Shown: positions 6,772 through 14,366 of the stretch, piece after piece | Layout of the letters: every line of letters starts with the position of its first letter | Numbering within the stretch: the first letter of the stretch is position 1 | Source: Streptomyces albospinus | GTDB lineage: Bacteria; Actinomycetota; Actinomycetes; Streptomycetales; Streptomycetaceae | Direction of reading: 5' to 3' | NCBI RefSeq assembly: GCF_014648695.1 | Contig: NZ_BMRP01000001.1 | Coordinates: forward strand, 214,989-255,691 | Length of the DNA stretch: 40,703 nt | Notes under the pieces: generated by a model | The model's input: only the letters and a program-made list of their open reading frames with translations | What the model was told of the DNA's origin: nothing | Database searches by the model: none | Position numbers and translations under genes: made by a program

Positions 6772-7815
6772 ATGCCCTCGGCACGTGAATCCCTCCTGGA
6801 CGCCGCCTATGCGGCGCTGCTGGCCCGCGCCTGGTCGGCGGTGCGGATGGTGGACGTGGCAGCCGCGGCCGGGGTGTCCCGGCAGACGCTCTACAACGAG
6901 TTCGGCAGCAAGGAGGGGCTCGCGCGCGCCCTCGTGCGCCGGGAGACCGACACCTACCTGGCCGGGGTGGAGCGGGCGCTCGCCCCGGATGGGCCGGTGG
7001 CCGCCGGGCCGCCGGGTGACGCGGCCGGGCGGGTGGTCGCCGCGGCGGCCTGGACGCTGCGGACGGCGCGGGTGAACCCGCTGGTCAGGGCCGTGCTGAC
7101 CGGGTGCTGGGCGGACCGGCTGCCGACCCTGCCGGACGGTCCCGCCGAGCTCGTCGGCTGCTTCCGGGACCGGGCGGTCGCGGCGCTGGAGCCCGGCTGG
7201 CCGCGCGAGGAACTGCCCGCCCTGGGTGCCGCCTGCGAGACCGCGGCCCGGCTGACGCTGTCCTGCGTGGTCGCCCCGGCGGACGGCGCGGACCCGCGGC
7301 CGGGTTCCGCCGGGCAGGCGCCGGGCCGCGTACCCCTGCCCTGGCAGTGGCCGCCCCGGGAGCCGGGGAACGAGGCGGTGAACCGGCTCGTGCGGGGTGC
7401 GTTCGCGGGGCTGCCGGGGCGCGGCGCGGGGGCCGGACCAGGACGGTCGGGTGGCCGTCCGGCGTCAGTGGGCCGACCCCGACAGCTGGAGCCCGATGAC
7501 CCCGACGATGACCAGGGTGATGGAGACGATCTTCAGGGTGGAGACCAGGTCGCCGAGGAAGACCATGCCGTAGATCGCGGTGCCGGCCGCGCCGATGCCG
7601 GTCCAGACCGCGTACGCCGGGCCCACGTCGAGCTTGCGCAGCGCCAGCGTCAGCAGGCCGAAGCTGCCGAGTGCGAACGCGGCGAAGGCGGTGGTCGGGA
7701 AGAGGCGGGTGAAGCCGTGCGAGAGCTTGAGGCAGACCGCGAAGCCGGTCTCCAGGATCCCCGCCACCACGACCAGCAGCCACGCCATGTCCCGTTGCCT
7801 CCGTCAGCTCGATGA
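6772..7815 (+). CDS. TetR-family regulator with no in-frame stop before the antisense exporter gene
   Basis: The N terminus (residues about 5-60) is a TetR DNA-binding domain: VDVAAAAGVSRQTLYNEFGSKEGLARALV. The ATG at 6772 follows GGGGAGGTGA. Family-like sequence runs to about residue 225-230 (NEAVNRLVRGAFAGLPGRG). The frame then continues without a stop to 7815. The last ~115 codons are the complement of the SMR gene (7465-7788) and read as charged low-complexity sequence typical of antisense shadow. Either the original stop was lost and the protein carries a long tail, or a frameshift or sequence error sits near 7430-7460; the +2 alternative frame stops at 7499. The ligand is unknown; the adjacent exporter may be a target. 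Confidence 0.75.
   Translation: MPSARESLLDAAYAALLARAWSAVRMVDVAAAAGVSRQTLYNEFGSKEGLARALVRRETDTYLAGVERALAPDGPVAAGPPGDAAGRVVAAAAWTLRTARVNPLVRAVLTGCWADRLPTLPDGPAELVGCFRDRAVAALEPGWPREELPALGAACETAARLTLSCVVAPADGADPRPGSAGQAPGRVPLPWQWPPREPGNEAVNRLVRGAFAGLPGRGAGAGPGRSGGRPASVGRPRQLEPDDPDDDQGDGDDLQGGDQVAEEDHAVDRGAGRADAGPDRVRRAHVELAQRQRQQAEAAECERGEGGGREEAGEAVRELEADREAGLQDPRHHDQQPRHVPLPPSAR
7465..7788 (-). CDS. SMR-family exporter, SugE/Gdx-type (107 aa)
   Basis: A 107-aa four-helix small multidrug resistance protein of the inner membrane. The essential proton/substrate-coupling glutamate is Glu14 in AGILETGFAVCLKLSHGFTRL. AYAVWTGIGAAGTAIYG matches the SugE/Gdx branch, which exports guanidinium (and some quaternary ammonium) in exchange for protons. 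The start ATG 7788 has GGAGG upstream. Gdx genes often sit behind guanidine riboswitches; I looked for ykkC-type motifs in 7789-7908 and saw none. The gene lies convergent with and wholly antisense to the open 3' part of the TetR frame. SMR pairs usually need two genes; only one is present, as expected for homodimeric Gdx. Confidence 0.9.
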   Translation of the reverse strand: MAWLLVVVAGILETGFAVCLKLSHGFTRLFPTTAFAAFALGSFGLLTLALRKLDVGPAYAVWTGIGAAGTAIYGMVFLGDLVSTLKIVSITLVIVGVIGLQLSGSAH

Positions 7816-7908
7816 CCGCTTCAGCCAGGTGACCACTCCGCCGGGTACGGGCCCGGCCTCGGTGTGATTATGCCCGCGGCCCGGAGGGGTGGCAGCGGAT
7901 TGCGGCGA

Positions 7909-8916
7909 TCAGTCGCCCTCGCGTCGCTCCCGCGTGGCCAGCAGGCGGCGCAGCGAGTAGAGCCGGGCCGGTTCGGCGTGCCCGTCTGCCACCCACCCGT
8001 CCAGCGCGCAGTCCTGCTCGTCGTGGCTGCACGCGCGCGGGCAGCCGTCGGTACCCGGTTCCAGGTCGGGGAAGGCGTGGATGACTCGGGACGGGTCGAC
8101 GTGGTGCAGCCCGAAGGACCGTACGCCCGGGGTGTCGATGACCCAGCCGGAGTCGCCGGGCAGCGGCAGCGCGAGCGCGGAGGTGGTGGTGTGCCGGCCG
8201 CGGCCGGTGACCGCGTTGACATGGCCGGTGGCCCGGCGGCGCTCCGGGACCAGGGCGTTGACCAGGGTCGTCTTGCCCACGCCGGAGTGCCCGACGAACG
8301 CCGTCATCCGCCCGGTCAGCTTCTCCCGGACGCGGTCGGCGGCGGTGCCGTCGGTGAGTTCGTCGCGGTTGGTGACGACGTACGGGACGCCGAGCGCGCC
8401 GTAGGACTCCAGCAGGGCGTCCGCGGAGGCCAGATCGGACTTGGTCAGCACCAGGAGCGGGTCCAGGCCCGCGTCGTAGGCGGCTACCAGGCAGCGGTCG
8501 ATGAGCCGCGGGCGCGGCTCGGGGTCGGCGAGCGCGGTGACTATGGCGAGCTGGTCGGCGTTGGCGACCACCACCCGCTCGTACGGGTCGTCGTCGTCGG
8601 CCGTACGGCGCAGCGTCGAGGTGCGCGGTTCGACGCGGACTATCCGGGCGAGGGTGTCCTTGGCGCCGGTCAGGTCGCCGACCACCGCGACCCGGTCGCC
8701 GACCACCGCGCTCTTGCGGCCCAGTTCGCGGGCCTTCATCGCGGTGACCGTACGGCCTTCGATGAGGCAGGTGAGGCGGCCCCGGTCGACGGTCAGGACC
8801 AGGCCCTCGCAGGCGTCCTCGTGCTTGGGGCGGATGTTCGTACGGGGACGGTTGCCCTTGCGGTTGGGGCGTACGCGGACGTCGTCCTCATCGGGGTTCT
8901 TGCCGTAGCGGCGCAT
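7909..8916 (-). CDS. rsgA: Ribosome small-subunit-dependent GTPase A (335 aa)
   Basis: RsgA/YjeQ is a circularly permuted GTPase that checks the maturing 30S subunit. The G motifs appear in permuted order: TKSD (G4, 158-161), GHSGVGKT (G1, 209-216), DTPG (G3, 261-264). An OB-fold precedes them, and a C-terminal zinc knuckle follows with C292, C296, H298 and C303. The start at MRRYGKNPDED (8916) is chosen. A longer frame to 8976 overlaps aroA and lacks family sequence. The start lies 14 nt after the aroA stop, and the aroA TGA is part of the rsgA ribosome-binding site TGAGGA, suggesting translational coupling. It is transcribed with aroA. Confidence 0.95.
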   Translation of the reverse strand: MRRYGKNPDEDDVRVRPNRKGNRPRTNIRPKHEDACEGLVLTVDRGRLTCLIEGRTVTAMKARELGRKSAVVGDRVAVVGDLTGAKDTLARIVRVEPRTSTLRRTADDDDPYERVVVANADQLAIVTALADPEPRPRLIDRCLVAAYDAGLDPLLVLTKSDLASADALLESYGALGVPYVVTNRDELTDGTAADRVREKLTGRMTAFVGHSGVGKTTLVNALVPERRRATGHVNAVTGRGRHTTTSALALPLPGDSGWVIDTPGVRSFGLHHVDPSRVIHAFPDLEPGTDGCPRACSHDEQDCALDGWVADGHAEPARLYSLRRLLATRERREGD

Positions 8917-8930
8917 GGCGGCGGCTGTCC

Positions 8931-10298
8931 TCAGGCTCTCCGGGCGGGGGCCGCCGGATCGAGCATGTCCGTCCACAGGGCGGGGAAGTCGGGCAGGGTC
9001 TTGCCGGTGGTGGCGACGTTCTCCACCTCCACGCCCTCGACGGCGAGGCCGATGACCGCGGCGGCGGTGGCCAGCCGGTGGTCATCGTAGGTGTGGAAGA
9101 TCCCGCCGTGCAGCGGGCGCGGCCGGATGTGCAGCCCGTCGGCGGTCTCGGTGACATCGCCGCCGAGTTCGTTGAGCTCCTTGGTGAGCGCGGCCAGCCG
9201 GTCGGTCTCGTGCAGCCGCAGGTGGGCGACGCCGCGGAGCGTGGAGGGGGAGTCGGCGAGCGCGGCGACCGCGGCGATGCCCGGGGTCAGCTCGCCGACC
9301 TCGCCGAGGTCGACGTCGATGCCGTGGATCCGGCCGCTGCCGGTGAAGGTCAGCCCCTGGTCGGTCAGCTCGCAGGAACCGCCCATCGCGGTGAAGATCT
9401 CGCGCAGCGCGTCGCCGGGCTGGGTGGTGCGCTCGGGCCAGTCCGGGATGGTGACCCGGCCGCCGGTGACCAGCGCCGCGGCCAGGAAGGGCTGGGCGTT
9501 GGAGAGGTCCGGCTCGACGACCAGGTCGCGGCCGAGCAGGGCGCCGGGGGTGACCCGCCAGACGTTCGGCTCGCCGCCCGCCTCCGGGGTGTCCACCTGG
9601 GCGCCGACGCTGCGCAGCATGTCGACGGTCATCCGGATGTGCGGCATCGAGGGCAGCGCCGCGCCGACGTGGCGGACCTCGACGCCCTGGTTGAACCGCG
9701 GCGCGGACAGCAGCAGGGCGCTGACGAACTGGGACGACGAGGAGGCGTCGATCTCCACCCTGCCGCCCTCCAGGGCGCCGCCGCCGAACACCGTCATCGG
9801 CAGCGCACCGCGGTTGTCGTCGTCGATCCGGGCGCCGAGGGCGCGCAGCGCGTCGATGACGCCGCCCAGCGGGCGCTCGTAGGAGCGGGGGTCGCCGTCG
9901 AAGCGGATGGGGCCGTCGGCGAGCGCGGCGACCGGTGGCAGGAAGCGCATGACCGTGCCGGCGTTGCCGACGTCGACGGTGGCCGGGCCGTGCAGACCGG
10001 CGGGGATGATCCGCCAGGCCTCGCCGCCGGCCGCGTCGGCGGAGCCGGAAGAGCTGGAGGAGCTGGACGAGGCGGTCTCCTCGATGCCGACGCCCATGGT
10101 GCGCAGCGCCTCGGCCATCAGGAGCGTGTCGCGGGAGCGCAGCGGGCGGCGCAGCCAGCCGGGCTCGGAGGAGAGGGCGGCCAGGACCAGACCGCGGTTC
10201 GTGACCGATTTCGAGCCGGGCACAGTGACGGTTGCATCGACCGCCCCCGAGGCGAGGGGGGCGGGCCACAGGGCGGGGAGTGCGGGGCTCTCGGTCAT
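8931..10298 (-). CDS. aroA: 3-phosphoshikimate 1-carboxyvinyltransferase (455 aa)
   Basis: EPSP synthase joins phosphoenolpyruvate to shikimate-3-phosphate, the sixth step of the shikimate pathway. Signatures are the S3P-binding [10 protein letters not shown] (27-36), the PEP loop [14 protein letters not shown], the second-domain [14 protein letters not shown], and [10 protein letters not shown] plus [12 protein letters not shown] near the end. The length is slightly above the family's about 430. The surplus is a linker at residues 76-92 with eight consecutive serines (77-84) followed by GSADAAGG, in a surface loop before the PEP loop. The start ATG 10298 has only a weak TAAGGG upstream. Downstream rsgA is probably in the same operon. 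Confidence 0.96.
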   Translation of the reverse strand: MTESPALPALWPAPLASGAVDATVTVPGSKSVTNRGLVLAALSSEPGWLRRPLRSRDTLLMAEALRTMGVGIEETASSSSSSSSGSADAAGGEAWRIIPAGLHGPATVDVGNAGTVMRFLPPVAALADGPIRFDGDPRSYERPLGGVIDALRALGARIDDDNRGALPMTVFGGGALEGGRVEIDASSSSQFVSALLLSAPRFNQGVEVRHVGAALPSMPHIRMTVDMLRSVGAQVDTPEAGGEPNVWRVTPGALLGRDLVVEPDLSNAQPFLAAALVTGGRVTIPDWPERTTQPGDALREIFTAMGGSCELTDQGLTFTGSGRIHGIDVDLGEVGELTPGIAAVAALADSPSTLRGVAHLRLHETDRLAALTKELNELGGDVTETADGLHIRPRPLHGGIFHTYDDHRLATAAAVIGLAVEGVEVENVATTGKTLPDFPALWTDMLDPAAPARRA

Positions 10299-10415
10299 GC
10301 CCTTACTTTAATGGCTGGGCAAGGGTGCCGATCTTGATCAAAAGCGGCGCAACCTGTACGAAACATGGCGCTGGTAGTGCACCCACAGGCCAGAGGCATA
10401 TACGGGGCACCACCG
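10299..10415. other. aroA upstream region
   Basis: This 117-bp stretch holds the aroA promoter on the minus strand. A TTAAAG-like -10 lies just before the start codon, but no confident -35 is visible. No gene is seen. Confidence 0.3.
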
Positions 10416-10448
10416 CCGTACGGAAGCCGTACGGAAACCGTACGGAAT
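10416..10448. repeat. Three tandem 11-bp CCGTACGGAAN repeats
   Basis: CCGTACGGAAG, CCGTACGGAAA and CCGTACGGAAT follow each other without gaps. Each contains the palindrome CCGTACGG, so sites recur once per helical turn on the same face. The array lies between the M50-gene terminator and the aroA promoter region. Confidence 0.9.
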
Positions 10449-10463
10449 ACGGGTTACCGGCGG

Positions 10464-10498
10464 CCGGACGGCGCCGCCCGCCGCGGGGCGCCGTCCGG
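10464..10498 (-). terminator. Terminator of the M50-like gene
   Basis: A 12-bp perfect stem (10464-10475 with 10487-10498) and 11-nt loop begin immediately after the stop codon at 10499. Confidence 0.8.
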
Positions 10499-11212
10499 TC
10501 ACAGGCCGAGCAGCCAGCGCCCGCCGCCCATCAGGGAGCACAGCGTCACCACGTGGAAGAACCCGAGCCAGACGGCCGCCGGGACATGCGTCAGGCGGGC
10601 GAGCTGGTCCGGGTCGGAGTCCACGGCGCCGCCGCGCCGCCGCTTGCCCTGGAGCTCGAAGGGCGGCCGTACACCGCCCAGCAGGAGGAACCACACCACC
10701 GCGTACGCGAACGCCGCCTGCACCTGCGGTGTCGTCAGCCAGGAGACCAGGAGGAAGGTGCCGCCCGCGAGGACGACGGTGAGCACGCCGTACGCGTTGC
10801 GGATCATCACCAGCATCGCCAGGAGCAGCGCGGTGGCGCCCCACAGGAGGGCCGTGATGTGCCCGGAGGCGAGCAGCGCGGCGCCCGCCAGGCCGAGCAG
10901 GGACGGGGCTATGTAGCCGGCCGCGGCGGTCAGCACCATGCCCAGGCCGTGCGGCTTGCCCCGGGAGACGGTCAGTCCCGAGGTGTCCGAGTGCAGCCGG
11001 ATGCCGTCCAGGCGGCGGCCGGTGACCAGGGCGATCAGCCCGTGGCCGCCCTCGTGGGCGATGGTGACGGCGTTCCGCGAGAGCAGCCAGGCGGTGCGCG
11101 GGACGACGGCGCCGAGGGCCAGCACGCCCGTGACGATCACCAGCCAGAAGGACGGATCGGGCTGGGCCCCGAAGACCCGGTCCCAGACGTCGGTGATGTG
11201 GTGGGTGTCCAT
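10499..11212 (-). CDS. M50B-like integral membrane zinc peptidase (237 aa)
   Basis: A polytopic membrane protein of 237 aa with the zinc-protease motif HEGGH (His53-Glu54-xx-His57) in IAHEGGHGLIALVTG, at the end of its second hydrophobic region. About five further hydrophobic segments follow (YIAPSLLGLAGAALLA, ALLWGATALLLAMLVMI, VVLAGGTFLLVSWL). This matches the M50B-like (pfam13398-type) families rather than classical site-2 proteases; the substrate is unknown. I see no distal LDG motif. The start ATG 11212 follows GGGGAG; a longer frame to 11245 is less likely. It is divergent from the SRAP gene with only 35 bp between starts. Confidence 0.82.
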   Translation of the reverse strand: MDTHHITDVWDRVFGAQPDPSFWLVIVTGVLALGAVVPRTAWLLSRNAVTIAHEGGHGLIALVTGRRLDGIRLHSDTSGLTVSRGKPHGLGMVLTAAAGYIAPSLLGLAGAALLASGHITALLWGATALLLAMLVMIRNAYGVLTVVLAGGTFLLVSWLTTPQVQAAFAYAVVWFLLLGGVRPPFELQGKRRRGGAVDSDPDQLARLTHVPAAVWLGFFHVVTLCSLMGGGRWLLGL

Positions 11213-11223
11213 GTCTCCCCTTC

Positions 11224-11246
11224 GTGTGGCATGGCAGTGTGGCATG
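11224..11246. promoter_or_regulatory. Tandem GTGTGGCATG repeats between divergent starts
   Basis: GTGTGGCATG occurs at 11224-11233 and 11237-11246, a 13-bp period. It fills most of the 35-bp gap between the M50-like start (11212) and the SRAP start (11248). It could bind a regulator of both genes. Confidence 0.35.
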
Positions 11247-11247
11247 C

Positions 11248-12078
11248 ATGTGCGGTAGGTATGCAGCGAGTCGTCGCCCCGAGGACCTGGCGGGGATCTT
11301 CGACGTACAGCAGTGGGACCCGAAGGAGACCCTGGCGCCCAGTTGGAACATCGCTCCGACGGACAACGTGCAGGCGGTACTGGAACGTCCCCTCAAGGGC
11401 GAGGCGGCCACCGACTTCCCGCCGGGCCCGGTGCGCCAGCTGCGCACGCTCAAGTGGGGCCTGGTCCCGTCGTGGTCGAAATCACCCGAGGCCGCGGCGA
11501 AGATGATCAATGCACGGGCCGAGACGGTGCACGAGAAGCCGTCCTTCCGGCAGGCGTTCGCCACCCGCCGCTGCCTGCTCCCCGGAGACGGCTATTTCGA
11601 GTGGGTCACCGCCGCCGCGGAGCGGCAGCTGGAGGAGCAGGGCAGGAAGAAGCGGCCCCGCAAGCAGCCGTACTTCGTGACGCCCGCGGACGGGTCCGTG
11701 ATGGCGATGGCCGGGCTGTACGAGTTCTGGCGGGACCGCACGCTGCCCGGCGACCACCCTCTGGCGTGGTGGGTGACCTGCACGGTCGTCACCACCGAGG
11801 CCGAGACCACGCCGCTCGCCGGGGCCACCGGCGGCGAGGGCCCGCAGTCGCTCGCCGAGATCCACCCCCGGATGCCGCTGGTCCTGCCCCCGGACCGCTG
11901 GGACGCCTGGCTCGACCCGGCCCGCACCGACCCCGACGAGGTGCGCGAGCTGCTGGCGCCCCCGCCGGCCGGGCTGATGCGGGCCCATCCCGTCCCGACC
12001 GACGTCAGCAACGTCCGCAACAACGGGCCGGAGCTGGTCACCGAGCTCGACGGCCCCGAGGTCGGCACGCTGTTCTGA
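11248..12078 (+). CDS. SRAP-family abasic-site DNA crosslink protein (YedK/HMCES type, 276 aa)
   Basis: SOS-response-associated peptidase family. The start is set at 11248 so that Cys2 follows the initiator Met (MCGRYAASR). After Met removal this cysteine forms a thiazolidine link with abasic sites in single-stranded DNA, shielding them at stalled forks. Supporting catalytic residues are Asn88 (MINARAET), Glu118 (GDGYFEW) and His206 (IHPRMP). A longer frame begins at 11224 but would bury the catalytic Cys. No Shine-Dalgarno precedes this ATG. A lysine/arginine insert (QGRKKRPRKQ, 131-140) is common in this family. No SOS box was seen. Confidence 0.93.
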   Translation: MCGRYAASRRPEDLAGIFDVQQWDPKETLAPSWNIAPTDNVQAVLERPLKGEAATDFPPGPVRQLRTLKWGLVPSWSKSPEAAAKMINARAETVHEKPSFRQAFATRRCLLPGDGYFEWVTAAAERQLEEQGRKKRPRKQPYFVTPADGSVMAMAGLYEFWRDRTLPGDHPLAWWVTCTVVTTEAETTPLAGATGGEGPQSLAEIHPRMPLVLPPDRWDAWLDPARTDPDEVRELLAPPPAGLMRAHPVPTDVSNVRNNGPELVTELDGPEVGTLF

Positions 12079-12134
12079 GGGGCCCGGGGCGCGCTGCGCT
12101 GCCCTTACCGGCACGCCGCGGGCAGGATGGGCGT

Positions 12135-12782
12135 ATGAGCACAGGGGCGAACGAGAGCGAGACGGTCGGCACGCCGGCCGGCGACGCGCGGATCACCTGG
12201 TACCGGGACGCCGAGCCGTCCCGGGCCGTGGTCGCCGTCGGCCACGGCGCGGGCGGCGGCATCGAGGCCCGCGACCTGCGGGCCCTGGCGGCGGCGCTGC
12301 CGGCCCGCGGGTACACGGTCGCGCTGGTCGAGCAGCCGTGGCGGGTGGCCGGCAAGAAGCTGGCGCCCGCGCCGAAGACGCTGGACACCGGGTGGACCGC
12401 GCTCTGGCCGGCGCTGGAGAAGCCGGGGCTGCCGGTGGTCGCCGGCGGTCGCAGCGCGGGCGCCCGGGTGGCCTGCCGTACGGCGCGCGAGCTGGGCGCC
12501 CATGCCGTACTGGCGCTGAGCTTCCCGCTGCACCCGCCGGGGAAGCCGGAGAAGTCGCGGGCCGACGAGCTGACGGGCGCCGGGGTGCCGACGCTGGTCG
12601 TCCAGGGCGGCCGGGACCCGTTCGGACGGCCGGCGGAGTTCCCCGCGGGCACCGAGATCACCGAGGTGGCCCACGGCGACCACGGCTTCGCGGTGGCGAA
12701 GTCGGCGGGGGTGACCGAGGCGGAGTCGATGGCACAGCTCACCGACGCGGTGGTGGCGTGGCTGGACGGCATGTTCGGCTGA
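12135..12782 (+). CDS. Alpha/beta-hydrolase family protein (215 aa)
   Basis: A small cytoplasmic alpha/beta hydrolase of the KANL3/Tex30-like (dienelactone-hydrolase-related) group. The nucleophile is Ser107 in AGGRSAGAR, with candidate acid Asp161 (GGRDPFG) and His183 (HGDHGF). The oxyanion region is VGHGAGGG (35-42). All three catalytic positions are intact, but substrate specificity cannot be read. The start ATG 12135 has AGGATGG 5-10 nt upstream. The gene follows the SRAP gene by 56 bp on the same strand and may be co-transcribed. The sigR autoregulatory promoter begins about 70 bp downstream. Confidence 0.85.
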   Translation: MSTGANESETVGTPAGDARITWYRDAEPSRAVVAVGHGAGGGIEARDLRALAAALPARGYTVALVEQPWRVAGKKLAPAPKTLDTGWTALWPALEKPGLPVVAGGRSAGARVACRTARELGAHAVLALSFPLHPPGKPEKSRADELTGAGVPTLVVQGGRDPFGRPAEFPAGTEITEVAHGDHGFAVAKSAGVTEAESMAQLTDAVVAWLDGMFG

Positions 12783-12850
12783 CCGGCCCGGGGCGCGCTC
12801 CCAGAGGGCCGGACCCCGCCGGACCTGCGCGGAAATCCCGCGGCGGACCG

Positions 12851-12877
12851 GGAATGATCCGGGCCGCGACCGCTGTT
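12851..12877 (+). promoter_or_regulatory. Sigma-R-type promoter of sigR (p2-like)
   Basis: GGAAT (12851-12855), 19 bp, GTT (12875-12877) matches the sigma-R consensus GGAAT-N18/19-GTT exactly. In S. coelicolor sigR is autoregulated from such a promoter. Transcripts starting near 12884 would include the in-frame upstream starts at 12922 and 12937. Confidence 0.8.
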
Positions 12878-13095
12878 GTGCCTGGCGTAGGCAGTGGAGT
12901 ACGTCCAGCGCAGCACGAGGAATGGGAGTCCGCCGCATGGGAATCGCTTGCCCGGCCCGCCCGGCCGCCGACCTGAAGTGGTCGCCGATGCAGGTGGCAC
13001 AGCCCGCCCTCGCTGGAACGGCGGCGGCACCGGATCGTCGTCTATTCTCCGAATCGAGTGGGTCCGCGGCAGGATCCGCCACGGGGTTGGAGGAG

Positions 13096-13800
13096 GTGGG
13101 TCCGGTCACCGGAACCGACGCAGGGACCGACGGCACGGCGGGAGAGCAGACCGCTGGTCGGAAGGAGAGCGACGCCGAGCGCAATGCGCGCTTCGAGCGG
13201 GACGCCCTCGGCTTCCTCGACCAGATGTACTCCGCCGCGCTGCGCATGACGCGCAATCCGGCCGACGCGGAGGACCTGGTGCAGGAGACGTACGCGAAGG
13301 CGTATGCATCCTTCCATCAGTTCCGGGAGGGGACCAACCTCAAAGCCTGGCTGTACCGCATCCTCACGAACACCTTCATCAACTCCTACCGCAAGAAGCA
13401 GCGGGAGCCGCAGCGCAGCGCCGCCGACGAGATCGAGGACTGGCAGCTGGCGCGCGCCGAGTCGCACATGTCGACGGGTCTGCGCTCCGCCGAGTCGCAG
13501 GCGCTCGACCACCTTCCGGACTCGGACGTGAAGGCCGCGCTCCAGGCGATCCCCGAGGAATTCCGCATCGCGGTCTATCTCGCGGATGTCGAGGGCTTTG
13601 CGTACAAGGAGATCGCGGACATCATGGGGACACCTATCGGCACGGTGATGTCCCGTCTGCACCGCGGCCGTCGCCAACTGCGCGGCATGCTGGAGGATTA
13701 CGCCCGCGAGCGCGGGCTGGTCCCGGCGGGGGCGACGGCTGCGGAGACGCAGTCCGCGCCGGCGTCGGAGCCGCACGACCGGAAAGGCTCGGGATCATGA
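13096..13800 (+). CDS. sigR: ECF sigma factor SigR (234 aa; longer isoform possible from 12937)
   Basis: SigR directs the thiol/disulfide-stress regulon. Sigma region 2 is [58 protein letters not shown] in spans, and region 4 is [49 protein letters not shown] in spans. Both closely match S. coelicolor SigR. The start is GTG 13096 ([10 protein letters not shown]), preceded at once by GGAGGAG. The frame stays open upstream to ATG 12922 and ATG 12937; the latter has GGGAG 8 nt before it and would add 53 residues. S. coelicolor makes a comparable unstable long isoform, sigma-R', from stress-induced transcripts. The sigR stop overlaps the rsrA start (ATGA). Confidence 0.95.
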   Translation: MGPVTGTDAGTDGTAGEQTAGRKESDAERNARFERDALGFLDQMYSAALRMTRNPADAEDLVQETYAKAYASFHQFREGTNLKAWLYRILTNTFINSYRKKQREPQRSAADEIEDWQLARAESHMSTGLRSAESQALDHLPDSDVKAALQAIPEEFRIAVYLADVEGFAYKEIADIMGTPIGTVMSRLHRGRRQLRGMLEDYARERGLVPAGATAAETQSAPASEPHDRKGSGS

Positions 13801-14204
13801 GCTGCGGAGAGCCGCACGAGAAGGACTGCTCAGAGGTCCTTGACCACCTCTACGAATATCTCGACCGCGAGATGCCGGCGGGGGAGTGCGCGGAGTTCCA
13901 GGTCCATCTCGACGAATGCTCGCCGTGCCTGGAGAAGTACGGCTTGGAGCAGGCCGTCAAGAAGCTCGTCAAGCGCTGCTGCGGCCACGATGACGTCCCC
14001 TCCGACCTGCGCTCCAAGGTCATGGGCCGGATCGATCTGATCCGGGCCGGGGAGGCCGTGCCCGAGGTCAGCGTGCTCGACCAGGCCCGGCACGAACAGG
14101 CCCGGCGGGAGCAGGCGGCGGAGGCGTCGGGAGGCTCCGACGCGGACGCGGCCGAGCCCGCCGCGAAGACCGAAGCACGCACCAGGTCCGCGCGCGCCGA
14201 ATAA
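13797..14204 (+). CDS. rsrA: Zinc-binding redox anti-sigma factor RsrA (135 aa)
   Basis: RsrA holds SigR inactive when reduced; oxidation forms a disulfide, expels zinc and releases SigR. The zinc/redox site is intact: Cys11, His37, Cys41 and Cys44 (H-x3-C-x2-C), at the same numbering as S. coelicolor. Cys3, Cys31, Cys61 and Cys62 are also present. The start overlaps the sigR stop by 4 nt (ATGA), which couples their translation. The protein is about 30 residues longer than S. coelicolor RsrA (about 105 aa). The extra C terminus is a charged Ala/Glu/Arg-rich tail ([14 protein letters not shown]...), so the core is conserved and the tail is lineage-specific. Confidence 0.97.
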   Translation: MSCGEPHEKDCSEVLDHLYEYLDREMPAGECAEFQVHLDECSPCLEKYGLEQAVKKLVKRCCGHDDVPSDLRSKVMGRIDLIRAGEAVPEVSVLDQARHEQARREQAAEASGGSDADAAEPAAKTEARTRSARAE

Positions 14205-14230
14205 CGCCGCGCATCACCCTATGGGGTGAG

Positions 14231-14253
14231 GGGCGGGGCGATTCGTCCCGCCC
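14231..14253 (+). terminator. Probable terminator after rsrA
   Basis: GGGCGGG (14231-14237) pairs with CCCGCCC (14247-14253) across a 9-nt loop. A smaller inverted repeat CACCC-TATG-GGGTG lies just upstream at 14215-14228. Confidence 0.55.
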
Positions 14254-14366
14254 GATCCGCTGATGCGCCCTCTCCGGCGTCCCAGCCCCTCTATTCTCGC
14301 CGAACCCCCGCGTACCGCGGTCGCGGCCGTGGCGGGGCGTGCGCTGGGCAGGGTGAGGAGGGCGCG

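Noticed and set aside
7789..7908. Guanidine riboswitch upstream of the SugE/Gdx-like gene
   Set aside because: None of the conserved ykkC, mini-ykkC or guanidine-III segments is present on the minus strand; only a short CCGGG/CCCGG hairpin was found.
12904..12944. GGAAT at 12919-12923 and 12940-12944 as further sigma-R promoters
   Set aside because: No GTT at the required 18-19-bp distance follows either hexamer.
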